A stretch of 64,000 nt of DNA from Mantamonas sphyraenae (GCA_026936335.1 JAPMXV010000035.1:186001-250000); one strand, 5' to 3'; positions 20,181-32,263 are shown, counted from the first letter of the stretch. The notes: generated by a model from the letters alone, not told the origin. Numbers and translations are program-made.

Positions 20181-22534
20181 ATGGCCTCGAAGCATCATAT
20201 CCTGACGGATATGAGCGAGGAAGACCTTTCAGTCTTTATGGCGAACTTGGTAGATGTAGTCGAGGAGCGCCGTGATGCGTGTGGCTTTGTGGCGAGTCCA
20301 GGTAGACATGATGGGTACGCAGGTGAACACGCAAAGTCAGGAAACATGGCAGAGGCATCGTTGAAGGGATCCAGGACTAGAACGATTGCAAAAAACAAGC
20401 GTCGACACAGTGAGGACGCGTGGAGGAGTATGAACAGCAAAATGTCCAATCACGGACGGAGTGTTGTGCCGAAGTCGCCGCTGTCGTCAAAGCACGCAGG
20501 ACGAAGTTTTCCAGCAGCAGGGAGAAGCTTCTACAAAGAGGAGGGAGTGGTGCAAGGCGCCTCGCTGGAGGCTGAAGAACATCGCTGGGCGGAGTCGCAT
20601 CACTCGTGTGATAGCAGCCAAGATGATGATGAAACGAACGCGGACGGGCACCTAGGAGAAAGTCACCGAAGAGATACAACGCATGTGGAGGGCAGCGTCT
20701 CTGGGTCGAATGTGGAATCGTGGATCGAAGAGACTTTGGTGGACGTGAAAGTAGTGGATCTGGTATCAAGTACAAACATGCATGGAACAGAAGTGACGTT
20801 TGAAAGCGACGACGAGGACGAGAGAGAGGACTCACCCAAATTCCCTAAAGAGGCAAGCGTGTCCGGTCACCAGGGACAACCGTTATTGGCGAAGACGACG
20901 AGTTGCAACTGATGCTATATTCTATGTCGAGTCCCTCCGCGCTTATGACCGCCATCTCACGAAAGGTGAGCCAAATGAGGCTTGCATTGTATGTGAGCGT
21001 GTTCTGCTTTCCGTTTATGGCGCTCCTGATGTACTTTTTCTACGCTCGCTGGATGGAGAGCGTACGCCAAGGCAAGTGGACGGTGTCACAGATGAGCATT
21101 GAAACGCGCCTCGGTTGGGAGTCTGCGTGGGCAGTGTTCCTGGGCACAGCACTCTTTTTGGGTGTAATTGTTGTTTCCGGCCCAACGCTGCTGTTCAACC
21201 TGGTGGTTCCAAGGGGCGTGACCGCGAGTGTGCTTGCCAACAGGTACAAAGGCTTGCATATGCTCATGGTGATTCCACCCATGCTCGTTACTTTGTTTCC
21301 CACATTATTCGGCTTTGCAACTGTTCCGGTGTGGGTGGTGGTTTCCGGCATGGTGGCCATGGCGTCCCTTGCCACCCTGCCAGTGTACATTCTGTGGCAT
21401 ACGGTGTTTGGCAGCACAGGCGTGCCCTTTGCCGTGTCTATTCTATGTGTGAGCAGTGGTATCGTGGGGTGTCTGGTGTACTTGTACATTCTGCCACTGC
21501 TGTGGTCGATCTTCCATGACGACTCGACTCGCATGGTTATTCTGGTGGCTACAACATTGACGGTAGACCAGTGGCTTGGTTCGCTTACTCGCTGGATATG
21601 TCGACGCTGGATTTCCATGGGCATGCACAACGAAGACCACATCCTGCACGCGACGCTGCTTCTGTACCACTTGTCCATGCGTATGATGATTTACATGTTG
21701 CCAACGGTGATGGAGCAGGCAGCCATAGGTTTGACAGTGTCTCTGGTGGCGCTGGGAACTCAGTCGTTGTCGCGCCGTGTGGACAGCCTTGTATGGACGA
21801 AAGTATGTGGTTCGGTGGAAGCGGTCAAGATTAACGCTGGGAGTGATGCAGATACATGGGACAGGTACGGCCGTGCAGCGGAATCAAGCCGAATGGTGGC
21901 CATTCTGGCAACCGGTGCAGTGGCAGCCATGGGCGGACTAGGAGGCATGGGCACTGGGTTACTGCTGGGCAGCATGGTGGCGCAATATGCCCTGGAAATG
22001 GGCGTTCAAACGGGATTTGCGTTGATGTGCGCGCACCTCGGCTTCAAGTATGCTCAGATGTGGAATCCGAGCGAAGATCTCCAAGAGGCCATGCGGGACA
22101 CAGCGGCAAGGAAAAAAGGATGCGTGGTTATGGAGTCGTCAGAAAGTATCAACAGGGTGAAAGGAGTGAGCAAGAAGTTGACCAACAACTACGTGCTTGA
22201 AACTGAAAGCGACGACTCATCGTGGTCAAAGAACGAAGGCTCGAAGCGCAGCAGCACTGAGGACTTTGATGTGGAACAGGGCTGCCTGCCAGTTTCCATC
22301 ACAGCGAAGCAACGACAATCAGCGCTGTTGCCATTCGCACACTTGTTTGCGTCGCACGTGCGCCTGTATTCGGATTGGACCGACCCGCCGACGTCCGCCA
22401 CTGCCGCAATGGTTGGCACCTCGCTCGGAGTCATGCTGTTCTGGTTCGGCACGTTTTTCTGTGGCAACTTTGGCAACGTTGCGCTGCCGAACCAAGGTCT
22501 GGAATTGGGCTTGCTTCCTTTGGTGTTGGGCTGA
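20181..22534 (+). CDS. Polytopic membrane protein, family member 1
   Basis: Two exons, about 20181-20769 and 20874-22534 (donor GTACAA, acceptor CACCAG, phase 1), give about 749 residues. The N-terminal 230 residues are soluble and polar, opening with SEEDLSVFMANLVDVVEERR. About ten hydrophobic segments follow, including LALYVSVFCFPFMALLMYFF, RLGWESAWAVFLGTALFLG and VVSGPTLLFNLVVP. I recognise no known transporter or channel family. The gene at 27379-29626 is clearly a paralogue (FCFPF, QRIGWD, PTLMFNLV, DADMWDR versus DADTWDR, and matching C-terminal blocks), and 24964-27336 is a more distant relative. The start at 20181 was chosen because the paralogue begins in the same way. The coding sequence looks less GC-biased than neighbouring housekeeping genes. 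Function is unknown. Confidence 0.75.
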
Positions 22535-22637
22535 GGCGACAACGAGAGCTGTCGCAACAGAAATTCAGAAACTTTTCTCCCACAACGATGTCTTTTGCTG
22601 AAGGCGACTTTTCACACAAACGAGGGCGGGAGGACCC

Positions 22638-24907
22638 ATGGAAGAGGTGGACCAGTTCCAGCGAAGCCGCGGGAGATCGCCGTCGCCCAAGCGTGGGCGA
22701 TTTGGAGACGAGCGTGGACGTGGGCCACCCGTTCCGGCGTACTGGGATGAGTCGGGGCGCGGACGAGGCCGTGACCGGTTTGGTGACGAGCGAGACGGGG
22801 AGCGGGGACGTGGATGGGCTGGTGGACGTCCACGTGAGTCGAGCCGCGAACGGTGGGAGAGAGAACGAGGCGGGCCGCCGGGTCGCATGCGAAGGTCTCC
22901 TCCCGGGTACCACAGAGAGCCCAGACGGCCCATGGAGTACGACAGAGATCGACGTGGGCGCAGTGGGGGGCGGCACGGACAGGGCGGGCGTGGAGGAGGC
23001 AGCCAGGGCAGGAGGGGTGTGGACAGGGCGGAAGAGTTGAACGCGCGCAAGTTTTATCACGAGCACAAACACGACGAGTGGTTTCTGGAACGATACCACC
23101 CGGAGAGATTGAATGCAGACGTTGCGACACGCAAGGAGAACGCACGAAAGGCGGCAGAGGTGTTTGCCAAGCAGGTGGAGAGCGGTGAGCTTGAGGCCTT
23201 CTCGCTTTTGCTCACCGAGTGGGACTCGCAGGATGTGCTGGACATGCGTGCACGGGCAGCATTGGAAGAGGAGGAGACAAACGCGGAGGACGGAGAAGCA
23301 AAGGCGGATGTGAAGGAGACAGAGTTGGAAGGCGCAAAGGAAACAAAGGAAACGGGCGAGGTGGAAGTGAGCACAACAACCGCCGCCACGGAAACCGAGG
23401 TGGAAGGGGACAATGGCGAGGAAGAAGAGGGAGAGGTGACTGACTTGGATGCATCGATGATGTCGACGGCGTCGTCAAGTTCGTCGTCCGGGTCTGCAGA
23501 GTGGATCAAGACACCGTCGTACAGGCAACATCCGGCACACACCGTGTTTGTGAACCTAATCCCACCCCAGGTGAGTCGAGAGCAGGTGTTGGAGGTGATG
23601 GGATCGCTGGACGGATGCGAGATTGTGAAAAGTGCCTTTTCGCCGCCGTCACGGAAAAAGGCTTTGTACCGGTTTGCGTGGGTGACATACGCCGAAGCAG
23701 AGCAGTGTGAACGGGTGTTGCAGGAGTTGAAGGAGCCCAAGATTGGCGACGTGACGATGGAGGTGCAGCGCAACGAGCCGAGATACAAACCGTACAAGGT
23801 GCTGGGACGCAAATTGCTGCAAGACGCGCGTGCTGTGGAGCATCTGCTGAAGAATGCGCTTGTGATGGTGGCGCAGCTGGACGGCTTGGCTGGTGTTGCA
23901 GCGGCGAACAGCGTGTACGCGCTGTTTGCCAAGGAAGGTGGGGCGGTGACATCCGGCGGCTCGGACATGGAGGAAGAGGTGGCGACGCCGGCGTTGGTGC
24001 AGTCTGCAGACGAGGTTGAGCTGACCGAGCGAGCTGAGAGCCGTCCGTGTGGGCCATGGATGTGTGTGTGCAGTACCTGCGTCAAGTGCACGCATTCTGC
24101 ATGTTTTGCCAGTCGCAGTTTAACGATGTGGATGAAGTAGAGGCACGGTGTGGACCGCAGCACCTGCGTTTTCATGCCACGGCCGAGGCCGAGGCCGAGG
24201 ATGACGGGTCGTCTGGTGAGGCTGCTGGTGGGGAGCAGGAGGCAGGGGAAGCTGACAAGGCGGTGGCAGAGAATGAGGCAAAGGGCGGTGAGGAAACCAA
24301 CCAGGACAAGGAATGGCAAAGTGGGTTCACACGGCAAGTGGAGCAGGAAGTTGGAAGGGTGGTCGAGGTGGGCAAGGAGAAAGGCAAAACGCACGCGGCC
24401 AAAGGCTGTCCTTATGTGGTGGAAGAGCGACTTCTGGGAAAGGCTTACTGCGCACAGCAGATGGGCAAGGCGTTGAGCAACTTTTACAAGCAGGAGGGAG
24501 AGGAGCTGTTTACATGCACGGTGTGCAGCAAGCATTTTCTGTCGCTGCATTTCATGACCAAACACATGAAGAACCGGCACGTGGAGTGTCAGGATGTGCT
24601 GCGGGACGCTCACATGAGCGACGAGGAGCTGGCCAACGAGGTGGCCATGAACAACTACCTAGCCGACCCTGGCAAGGTCACGTCGCTGCCATCGGCGCCG
24701 CGCGGGGCCACTGGAAGCAGCAGCAGCAGTAGTTCCGGCAGTCAGTATGGAGGGCGAGGGAGTGCGGGTGGAGGAGGACGAGGACCGAGGCCACGTGGGG
24801 TTGGCAACACTCCGTCGCCAGCGGCAGGTGGTCGCCGACGATCGATGGTGGCCTACGACGACGTGGCAGCCGCGCCTAGCACAACCACGACGCTGCAATA
24901 CCGATAA
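22638..24907 (+). CDS. ARS2: SERRATE/ARS2 RNA-processing factor
   Basis: Two exons, 22638-23937 and 24039-24907, joined in phase 1 (donor GTGGGG, acceptor GAGCTGAG, the best fit I can find) give 722 residues. ARS2/SERRATE bridges the nuclear cap-binding complex to transcript-sorting machineries. Order of parts: an Arg/Gly/Ser-rich N-terminus, the family block FYHEHKHDEWFLERYHPERL, an acidic Ser-rich linker, an RRM-like part (HTVFVNLIPPQVSREQVLEV), then MDVCVQYLRQVHAFCMFCQS with CGPQHLRFH, and a zinc-finger-like C-terminus FTCTVCSKHFLSLHFMTKHM followed by NNYLADPGKVTSLP. All match ARS2. The tail is Gly/Ser/Arg-rich. An ATG at 22588 in another frame could add an extra 5' exon. It sits inside the cluster of membrane-protein paralogues. 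Confidence 0.9.
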
Positions 24908-24963
24908 ACAGGGTTGACGTTGTTGTTCATTGGTACAGTAAATGTGGTTGTACAATAGATGCG

Positions 24964-27336
24964 CTAATTCAAACCGAGCACACTCCCGTCGAGCGTGACG
25001 CAGGGCACGAAAAAGAAGCCAGCGGCGTCTGTGCGAGGGCACCACGAAACACGAAACACGGCGACGTAGAGGTAGACAACGATGGCAGCTGAGCAGAGCA
25101 GAAACCAGGGGAAGAAAATGCGCAGGGGAGGAAGGTGGTCCCACGCCTTGAGAAGTCGCAAGTGTGTGGTGCAGCTCTTTGCGGCACGACGCATCACCTT
25201 CCAGCGGGCCCACTCGAACGGGTGACGCAGGCAGGGCGGAGAGAAACAGGGTGCACTCTCGGCCAGGGCCAAGGCATGGGCTTCTTCCTCCGCAGACTTT
25301 GCTGCTTTGTCGCCCACGACGTAGCGGCGCGAATGGTCCGTCCAACCGAGGGAAGTGTCGTCGCCAGCGCCGCTACCATGACTCTGTGAAGCCTCTCTGT
25401 TTGCCAGGAAGCCCGTGGATGGCTGTTGACGCGGACTAAGCTGGGCCAGTTCGACGTCCTTGGCCAGTCTGGCGCGGAGCTGGCGAGCGGCTGCTTCCCT
25501 CTGTTGGACCTCCTGTGAAAACATGGTGCCAAAGAAGACGACGCCCAGGGTGACCGCCAGTTCGACGGCAAACTCGATGCCCAGCTGGCCGAGGACACTC
25601 TGGACGGTGTCGATGACCGGCACGGTGGTTGTGGAATGTTGCAGCGGGGCAAGACGCAGGCCGACCACAAGCATCCCGCCCACAGGAATGCTGACGAGCT
25701 CGCACAACTCCCCAAACAAGCGATAATAGTCGTAATGGTCCGGGTGCAGCGAGTGGTTGACACGATAGCGCGCATATACGGGCGCATCGTCCTCCAAGTC
25801 GTCGCCAACAGCATTCTCGGTGTCGTTGTCGTTGTCGTTGTCGTTGTCGGTCGCTGCCGAGGGCATGCGTTTGCTGCAACAAACCCGTTCGAACGCGTGT
25901 TGGACGCGATAGTCGGCGTCACGGGCGTTGATGCGTTGGGTCGCGTCTAGGACGGACAGGGCGAACGAAAGCAGCAGCTGGCCCGTCACCGACTCCAAGT
26001 TGTTGACAAGGATGCGTGAGAGGAGCGAAATGCCAAACTGATTCGAAACCGCAAGCATGGCGGCGAGATCGCCTCCGTGTGCGGTGACGTGGTTGGCCAG
26101 CAGGCGATTGGCTGCGTTGACGAGCTCCGTGAGAACAGGGTGGAGCAGCACGCGCAGCAACGCTCGCTCCAGGTCGCTCGAGGCCACAGAGAAGAAGAGG
26201 AAGGGCAGAATGAGCAAATACAGAGTCTGTAGCATGTACTTGAGCAGGGTGAACTTGATCAGCTTCCAGGAAATCCAGCCACGGAGAGCGGGAATCTGCG
26301 CCTGGAGCGCACGTCCCACACAACGCAAGCCCAGCGCCATGGAGACCAGTCGCAGCAAGTGGGACAGCACGTTGGCAAGCCGCCCCAGCGGAAAGACGCC
26401 CATCAACACCGTACCCATGACCAAACCAGTAAGGGGCACGAGGAAGCTCAGAACCCCGTTTCGGTTCGAGAAAAATCGGCTGACGGGGATCGAAAAAAAC
26501 TGGCCGAACGAAACAAAGAGCAGGGAGGGCAAGGACCAGGCAAACAGGCCCATGGCCAGTGTGTAATCCCACCCAATGGCGGCAACGCGGCGCTCGGTAG
26601 GCACCAATCCCGCGTTGGTGAGTAGCTCGTCGGGATGCTGGCGACGTGTGGCCCAGTACCACTCCAGGCCCAGGCGCATGAGCATGACAATCGGAAACAC
26701 ACAGGCTGCAATGACCAAGGCAAACAGAAGCTGCATGATGCGATGGCGGACCACGGTGCCCATCAGCTGCTTGCGTAGGAAGCGTGCAAGCTGCGGACCT
26801 ATTTGTTGGGGTGAGGTTTGGCCGGAACTGAGGCTTGCGTTGGTGGCCTCTGCAGTGCCTTCGGCTTCTGTTTGCGCCTGCAGCTCGGCGCTGATGTGAT
26901 GCATGGGACCACTCGTTGCGCTAGAGCTGCGACGCCGTTGCGGACCTGGAGGCGTGGACGCATTGCGAGTGCGTGGGTCGTCGTGTGCACGTGAGCTAAT
27001 GGGTGTGGCTGTGCGTGAACCAACGGGTGTGGCTGTGCGTGTTGGTACAGGTGATGCCGACATGCGTGTGTCCATGTATTCCATCATGTCGTTGAGCACT
27101 TGCGAGCCTACGTCCACGTCTGCCGCCTCGGAGCGCGATCCACTTCTTGACGTGCGCGAATTGGCAACGCTATGACGCGTGTCGCTGCGTCGCCGTACGC
27201 CCTCCATCATCCTTGGCAGTATTCGACCGGGATGAGAACGGGGAGAGGGGGGCAGCGGGGGCGAACAGATGGGAAGTGGTTTCCGAAAAGTGGTCCGTTT
27301 TGTTGCCTCCCACAGCTCGGTCATTGAGTTCTCCAT
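24964..27336 (-). CDS. Polytopic membrane protein, divergent family member 2
   Basis: A single exon of 790 residues from the ATG at 27336 (27321 is an alternative). The N-terminal 190 residues are Ser/Thr/Arg-rich and hydrophilic with short TATPVGSRTATPI-type repeats. About nine or ten hydrophobic segments follow. The blocks QLLFALVIAACVFPIVMLM, RRVAAIGWDYTLAMGLFAW and LPSLLFVSFGQ align in order with the same region of the two paralogues at 20181 and 27379, so I place it in the same family with lower similarity. A Asp/Asn repeat (coded by GTT GTC units on the plus strand, near 25820-25850) interrupts a loop. The stop is 56 bp from the ARS2 stop (convergent). No known family or catalytic motif was recognised. 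Confidence 0.72.
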   Translation of the reverse strand: MENSMTELWEATKRTTFRKPLPICSPPLPPSPRSHPGRILPRMMEGVRRRSDTRHSVANSRTSRSGSRSEAADVDVGSQVLNDMMEYMDTRMSASPVPTRTATPVGSRTATPISSRAHDDPRTRNASTPPGPQRRRSSSATSGPMHHISAELQAQTEAEGTAEATNASLSSGQTSPQQIGPQLARFLRKQLMGTVVRHRIMQLLFALVIAACVFPIVMLMRLGLEWYWATRRQHPDELLTNAGLVPTERRVAAIGWDYTLAMGLFAWSLPSLLFVSFGQFFSIPVSRFFSNRNGVLSFLVPLTGLVMGTVLMGVFPLGRLANVLSHLLRLVSMALGLRCVGRALQAQIPALRGWISWKLIKFTLLKYMLQTLYLLILPFLFFSVASSDLERALLRVLLHPVLTELVNAANRLLANHVTAHGGDLAAMLAVSNQFGISLLSRILVNNLESVTGQLLLSFALSVLDATQRINARDADYRVQHAFERVCCSKRMPSAATDNDNDNDNDTENAVGDDLEDDAPVYARYRVNHSLHPDHYDYYRLFGELCELVSIPVGGMLVVGLRLAPLQHSTTTVPVIDTVQSVLGQLGIEFAVELAVTLGVVFFGTMFSQEVQQREAAARQLRARLAKDVELAQLSPRQQPSTGFLANREASQSHGSGAGDDTSLGWTDHSRRYVVGDKAAKSAEEEAHALALAESAPCFSPPCLRHPFEWARWKVMRRAAKSCTTHLRLLKAWDHLPPLRIFFPWFLLCSAAIVVYLYVAVFRVSWCPRTDAAGFFFVPCVTLDGSVLGLN

Positions 27337-27378
27337 CAACCCACTTTGGCACAGTCGCACCTTCCCACTGCAGTGCTC

Positions 27379-29626
27379 CTATACCACGGGCACCAGTCCA
27401 AGGATAACATCATAGGAGCCGCGAGCAGCCACGTTGCTGACCAGAAAGGAGACAAACGCTCCATACCACCAGATGGTCGAAGCGAGGATGACGGCGATGC
27501 CCGTGGCTGTGACGGTGGCAGGCTGGTCCATCCATTCAGACAGCAGTCGCACCTGAGAGGCAAAGACATGCGCAGATGGAAGCAGTAGTGAGCGTGTTTG
27601 CTGTTGCGTCAAGCAGGCCAGACCCTCTGCATCCTTTTGACCATGGTAGACGTAATTGTTGGCCGAGGGCTTGTTGACATTGGGAGAGTGGTTTTCGACG
27701 TGGCTGGGCAAGGCAGCAGGCGCTGAGGAACGGCGGCGATCAGTTTCGTCCATGGCCGACTTGAGCTCCCTGCTTGGGGTCCACATGCTTGCAAACTTGC
27801 AGCCCAGATATGTACAACAGAGGGCCACCACAAGCTGCAGCATAAACTCGACAAGGACTTGGAGAACCATGCTGGAGAAGATCTCACCGGACGGATGGCC
27901 GTTGACACCCAGCATGGCGGCGAGTATACCAGTAGTAAGGATGGAAACCAGCTGACTGTGCTCACTGGAGCGATGGAAGCGATCCCACATGTCAGCGTCA
28001 CTGCTGCGATTGGGCAGGACGCGCATGTCGTGCTGACGCAGCAGTTTGGCCACCCAATGGTCGGTATAGCGGGTCATGTGGCGCGTGAATGACGTAGTTG
28101 CAGACAGTAGCATGCCTGCAAACACTTGCGCTTGCAGGTTTGGCATGAGGAATACCAGAAAGTGCGAGGTCAGACTGGTCCACGTTAGAGCTGGGAGCAG
28201 GGTAAGTTCTTCGTTGTGCGCTCCCTGGTTGACCCATTTGTGACACATTAATCGTGATGATACAAGTAGAATCTGGTTGAATACTATGTGGTTGACCAGT
28301 ATCAGCAGAATGCGAGCGCTGTCCATATTGAAGCTGGTCCACAGGATTGGGAGAAGGATTACTTGCGCGGCTATGGTCCCATTGGTGATTACAAGGTGAA
28401 CAGCTATCCATAAATTGGCCACTTTCGTGCGGAGGATGTAGTCCCACGATGAATACAGAATCGATTGTGCAAAGCTGGGGAGAAAGTAAAGGAGAGCCAT
28501 GGTGATGCCGACGGGCAGTGAGGTCGTCGAACCCAAAGGCCCCAGACACATGACACACATGGAAAGAATGAGCGCGGAAAGGTGTCGCAATCGTGTGGAG
28601 TGGACGAATCGAGCGGAAGGCGTCCCAGGAAGGACAAGGTTGAACATCAGTGTCGGTGCGGCAATTGTATACACAGCGACGAGGAATGTGGCACCGAGGG
28701 CAGTGGCCACAATGCCGTCCCATCCAATGCGCTGCAAGGTAGTCAGCTGCTCGAGCGGGATGTTGCGGTCGTTCTCTTGTGTCACCCGGGTGTGCAGAAA
28801 ATATGTGAAAAGTGCCAAAAACGGAAAGCAGAACACAGTAGTGTACAGTGCCAGGCGCAATTGGCCCATGGTTCGTGTCAACGTCATGCGGGGTGCTGCC
28901 GAACGTGCTGCTTGGTACAGGAGGCTTTCCAGGGCATCGGCAGCGGTCACTTGCGAGGGAGCATTTGCAAGTTCTTCCAGATGTTCTTCGTCCTTGGCGC
29001 TGAGCCGCGCGCTCTCTCCCGAGGACAGGCTTTGATGGCCGCTGTTTTCTCGCTGAAAATGTGGTTTGGAGGAGATGGTGGGCAAATTTCGGCACCCCAC
29101 GCACTTGTTCCTCGATTGTGGTCTCCAACCATGAGTCAACGCCTGAGGAGGAGGACATTCCTTCGTTGTCGGCAGAAGCAAACACGTTGGCCCATTCAGT
29201 ATCATCTCCTTCTTCTTGTAAACTCCCTGTCGAGGTCCTACCAGACCTAATTCGTGAAGAGAGCCTCGAGCCTGATGTCCTTCCGCTTTCTCTGGAGCGC
29301 GTTCGCGAACCGATTCCTTCCAATTCCAAGTCTTTGTGTTTCGTGTGTTCTCGAATGGGAGCGGCTCTGGTATCTTCGCTGTTTCCTTTGCTGCGTCCAT
29401 TGCGTCTATTGTACTGTAGCATGAATCCCACGACCGAATTCTGCAACCCTGCCACTAGTTCGTTACCCTCCGTCGCCGTTGTGTCCGGTCGTGTAATGAA
29501 ACCGCTCCGTTCTCGACGTTCTTCCACGACCGCCATCAGTGTGCTCATAAACTCCTCCAGTTCGTTGCCATCCAACTCTGTGAGTTCATGTGCAGCAAGG
29601 GCACTGTTCATCATGTTCGAGGACAT
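27379..29626 (-). CDS. Polytopic membrane protein, family member 3
   Basis: Minus-strand exons 29105-29626 and 27379-29052 join in phase 0 (donor GTGCGT, acceptor TTTTCAG) to give 731 residues. The N-terminus carries NELEEFMSTLMAVVEERRER, equivalent to the start of member 1, then a Ser/Arg-rich soluble stretch. The membrane part has about ten hydrophobic segments with LRLALYTTVFCFPFLALF, LQRIGWDGIVATALGATFL, PTLMFNLVLPG and SSDADMWDRFHRSSEHSQLV. The last block, with WMDQPATVTATG and the final helices, also aligns with member 1. Member 2 lies just downstream in tandem (43 bp between this stop and the next start). Whether it moves a substrate, acts as a receptor or scaffolds is unknown. Confidence 0.78.
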
Positions 29627-30174
29627 GGCAACAAGAGATGTCCTTGTTGAAAAAAGATTGTTGGTGTTGGGGGGACCCCAAAACGTCCCGAATGTTCGCC
29701 GGTGAGTTCAAAGCAGAATCACGTTCCTGCAAGTGAACGGTTGGAAGCACAACAAACTGGATCGATTGCCTCGCACATGGTGAGATTGTTTCACCACAGA
29801 AGCACGTTTGGAGTCAGTTGTCGTTTGAATGTTCTCCGGAAATTTGCGGTGGGGGACATTGGAGAGCGTGAACAAGGTTGTCCACCGAGGAAGACACCCT
29901 GAACAGTCATTCGATGCTCTCTGACACATGCTCCTGGGCATGAGAGTGTCAAATATGATCGCACAGGTGTCCACGGTCGGTCGCAAAAGGCCTGGGCGAA
30001 ATTGACCGGAAATCCGCACTATTCCCGTGATCCACATACCCAAACGTGCTGAAATCAAATCAAGAACAACATCTTTCGCGTTGAGGTGGAGAGGACATTC
30101 CATCTTTGATCGAAGAGGAACACAGAACAAGCATCACCACCAACAACGTCAACAACGCCTTCAGAGACGGCATC
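29627..30174. other. Intergenic region, no gene recognised
   Basis: About 550 bp upstream of membrane family member 3 and downstream of the small gene at 30175. Open stretches on either strand give no coherent protein, and the base composition is visibly less GC-rich than the coding DNA. It presumably holds the promoter and leader of the gene starting at 29626. I see no tRNA, repeat or other element. Confidence 0.4.
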
Positions 30175-30777
30175 TCATGCATTTCCACCATTTGACGAAC
30201 CCTCAGTAGACGACCTCTTTGCCTTTCTGCGACGCACGACCTTGCGACGTCCCTTGAGCTCGCTGCGCTGTGCTTTGCGCCAGGTTCCTCCCTCCGTGTC
30301 CTGGCCCTCGCTCATGGACACGTCATCGACGTCATCATGAAATCCAGAGTCGGAGCCAGCCCAAGAAGAGGTGTTGGACATGCCACTGGCTGCCAGCTGC
30401 TCGGCCGCAAGCTGTTCGGCTTCGTCTCGGGGAATGCCCAGGTCGAGCAGCTGCTGGAGCACACTCTCGGGCGCACTGTTTTCCAGCACTTCTGCTGCGC
30501 CCGCGTATCGTTTTACATCCTTTTCACTGCGGCTCTGTAGTATCCTCTTGCCCGAATCGCTGTATTGGCGCGGTTCGGCCAGATCCTCCGCCGCTTCGCC
30601 CTCTGCTACCACGCGGGCAAACTCTTCGGCCGTGCGGCTGCCCATGCTGCTGCCCACAATGCTGTTGCTTCCGCTACTGCTGCTGCTGCTGCTGCTGCTC
30701 CCAACCACTACAGCCACCGTATCGTCGTCCAATTCGATGCACACCCCGTCCTCCTGGGTTTCGTGCGACTCCGCCAT
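30175..30777 (-). CDS. Hypothetical protein with a UBA-like helical segment
   Basis: A single exon of 200 residues. The N-terminus is acidic and contains a poly-Ser run (coded by CTG repeats on the plus strand). Residues about 95-135 are helical; VLQQLLDLGIPRDEAEQLAA resembles a UBA-type ubiquitin-binding helix pair, but the match is weak. The C-terminus is strongly basic (KGRRKVVRRRKAKRSS), possibly a nuclear localisation or RNA-binding tail. It is head-to-head with the PB1-xanthine dehydrogenase gene, 36 bp between the two ATGs. The function is not recognised. Confidence 0.55.
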   Translation of the reverse strand: MAESHETQEDGVCIELDDDTVAVVVGSSSSSSSSSGSNSIVGSSMGSRTAEEFARVVAEGEAAEDLAEPRQYSDSGKRILQSRSEKDVKRYAGAAEVLENSAPESVLQQLLDLGIPRDEAEQLAAEQLAASGMSNTSSWAGSDSGFHDDVDDVSMSEGQDTEGGTWRKAQRSELKGRRKVVRRRKAKRSSTEGSSNGGNA

Positions 30778-30813
30778 GGCGTGCACCCCTTTTTCTTTTT
30801 GTTTTTGCTGACC

Positions 30814-32232
30814 ATGGGCCTCTTGGACGCCGCGGAAGCAAACACTCGCACTCGCGAGAGCACAAGAGAGACATCGTCAAAGGCCGAGGGCATTGTGCAG
30901 CTGCATGTGTTCCACCAAGCCAAGTCGCTGGAACTGGAGCTGACTCGTCCGCTGGATTGGGCTCAGCTGCTGGACACCCTGGCAAGCCACTATGAGCTGA
31001 CCACCGAGCAGCGGGCGTCGCTCAAGCTCCTGTACCTGGATGAGGACGGCGACTGGTGCGTCATCTCTTCCGAACTGGAGCTGGATGGAGCCTGGCACTA
31101 CGCCGTGCTGCACGACAGCCCGTTGAGGGTTGTGCTCAAGGGCGACTGGAGCGCCATCGAGGCCTCCTGGACCCATGAAGAGATTGCACACGCCCACCAC
31201 AACCGCAACCGAAGCTACATCCACAGTCCCGCACGTCCGGGCGACAAGGATGTCGAGGAGCATGTGGCGCGCGAGGGAGAGCCCGCCCAAGTGTGGCGTG
31301 AAAACTTCTGCGTGGACGACGAGGAGTCTGCCAAGGCTCTCGACGCCGCCGACGTGGATTTCCACACATACAAGGACGCCATCACATTTAACGTCAACGG
31401 AAAGACGTACTCATTGGCCCAGGTGGATCCTGAGCTGAAGCTGGTGCACTTTCTGCGCCAAACGCTTGGTCTAACGGCCACCAAGGTGGGCTGTGGCGAG
31501 GGCGGCTGTGGCGCGTGCACGGTGTTGATGCAGTGGACCGATGCGCTGGGCGTCAACCGTGCCCAGCCCATCAACTCGTGTCTGCGACCCGTGGCCACCC
31601 TCAACGGCTGTGCTATCACCACCAACGAGGCGCTGGGAAGCGTGCGACGTGGGCTCCATCCGGTGCAGAAGAAGCTCGCCGACTGCGACGGATCCCAGTG
31701 CGGTTACTGCTCGTCGGGCATGGTCATGAACATGTACTCGTATCTGGCACAGCGAGGCAGCGACAAGCCCACCAAGCTGGAGATTGAGCAGCATTTCGAC
31801 GGGAACATTTGCCGCTGCACAGGCTTCCGCCCAATCATGACCGCCTTTCACAGCTTTGGCTCCGACGCAGACATTGAAGACACCAAACCGGCGGGCTGCA
31901 CAGGTTCGTGCACCACCTGCACGGCCGATTGCGAGCAGGCAGAGGGTCACACCCTCCACGAGCAGGAAACGTGCTGCTCGTCGTCGTCGTCGTCGTCGTC
32001 ATCATCGTCCTGCTGCAACAACGACAGCAGCACAGGGTGTGGTCAGACAACCAAGCAGAAGCGCCCCGTGCGCTCAACGTCGCCGACGATCGAGTACGAA
32101 GTGGTGGACAACCTTTCCCTGCTCCGCACCGACGGCGACAAGCGCAATGTGGGGTACATGTTCAGCGCCGACCACGGTAGTCGTAGTGGAAGCGGCAGCG
32201 GAAGCAGCAGCTTCAGCAGCATTCAGCAGCAT

Positions 32233-32263
<31 letters not shown>

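Noticed and set aside
29708-30130. A minus-strand gene between membrane member 3 and the small gene at 30175
   Set aside because: The translation is unstructured, Cys/Arg/Thr-rich and matches no pattern, and the stretch has non-coding-like composition.
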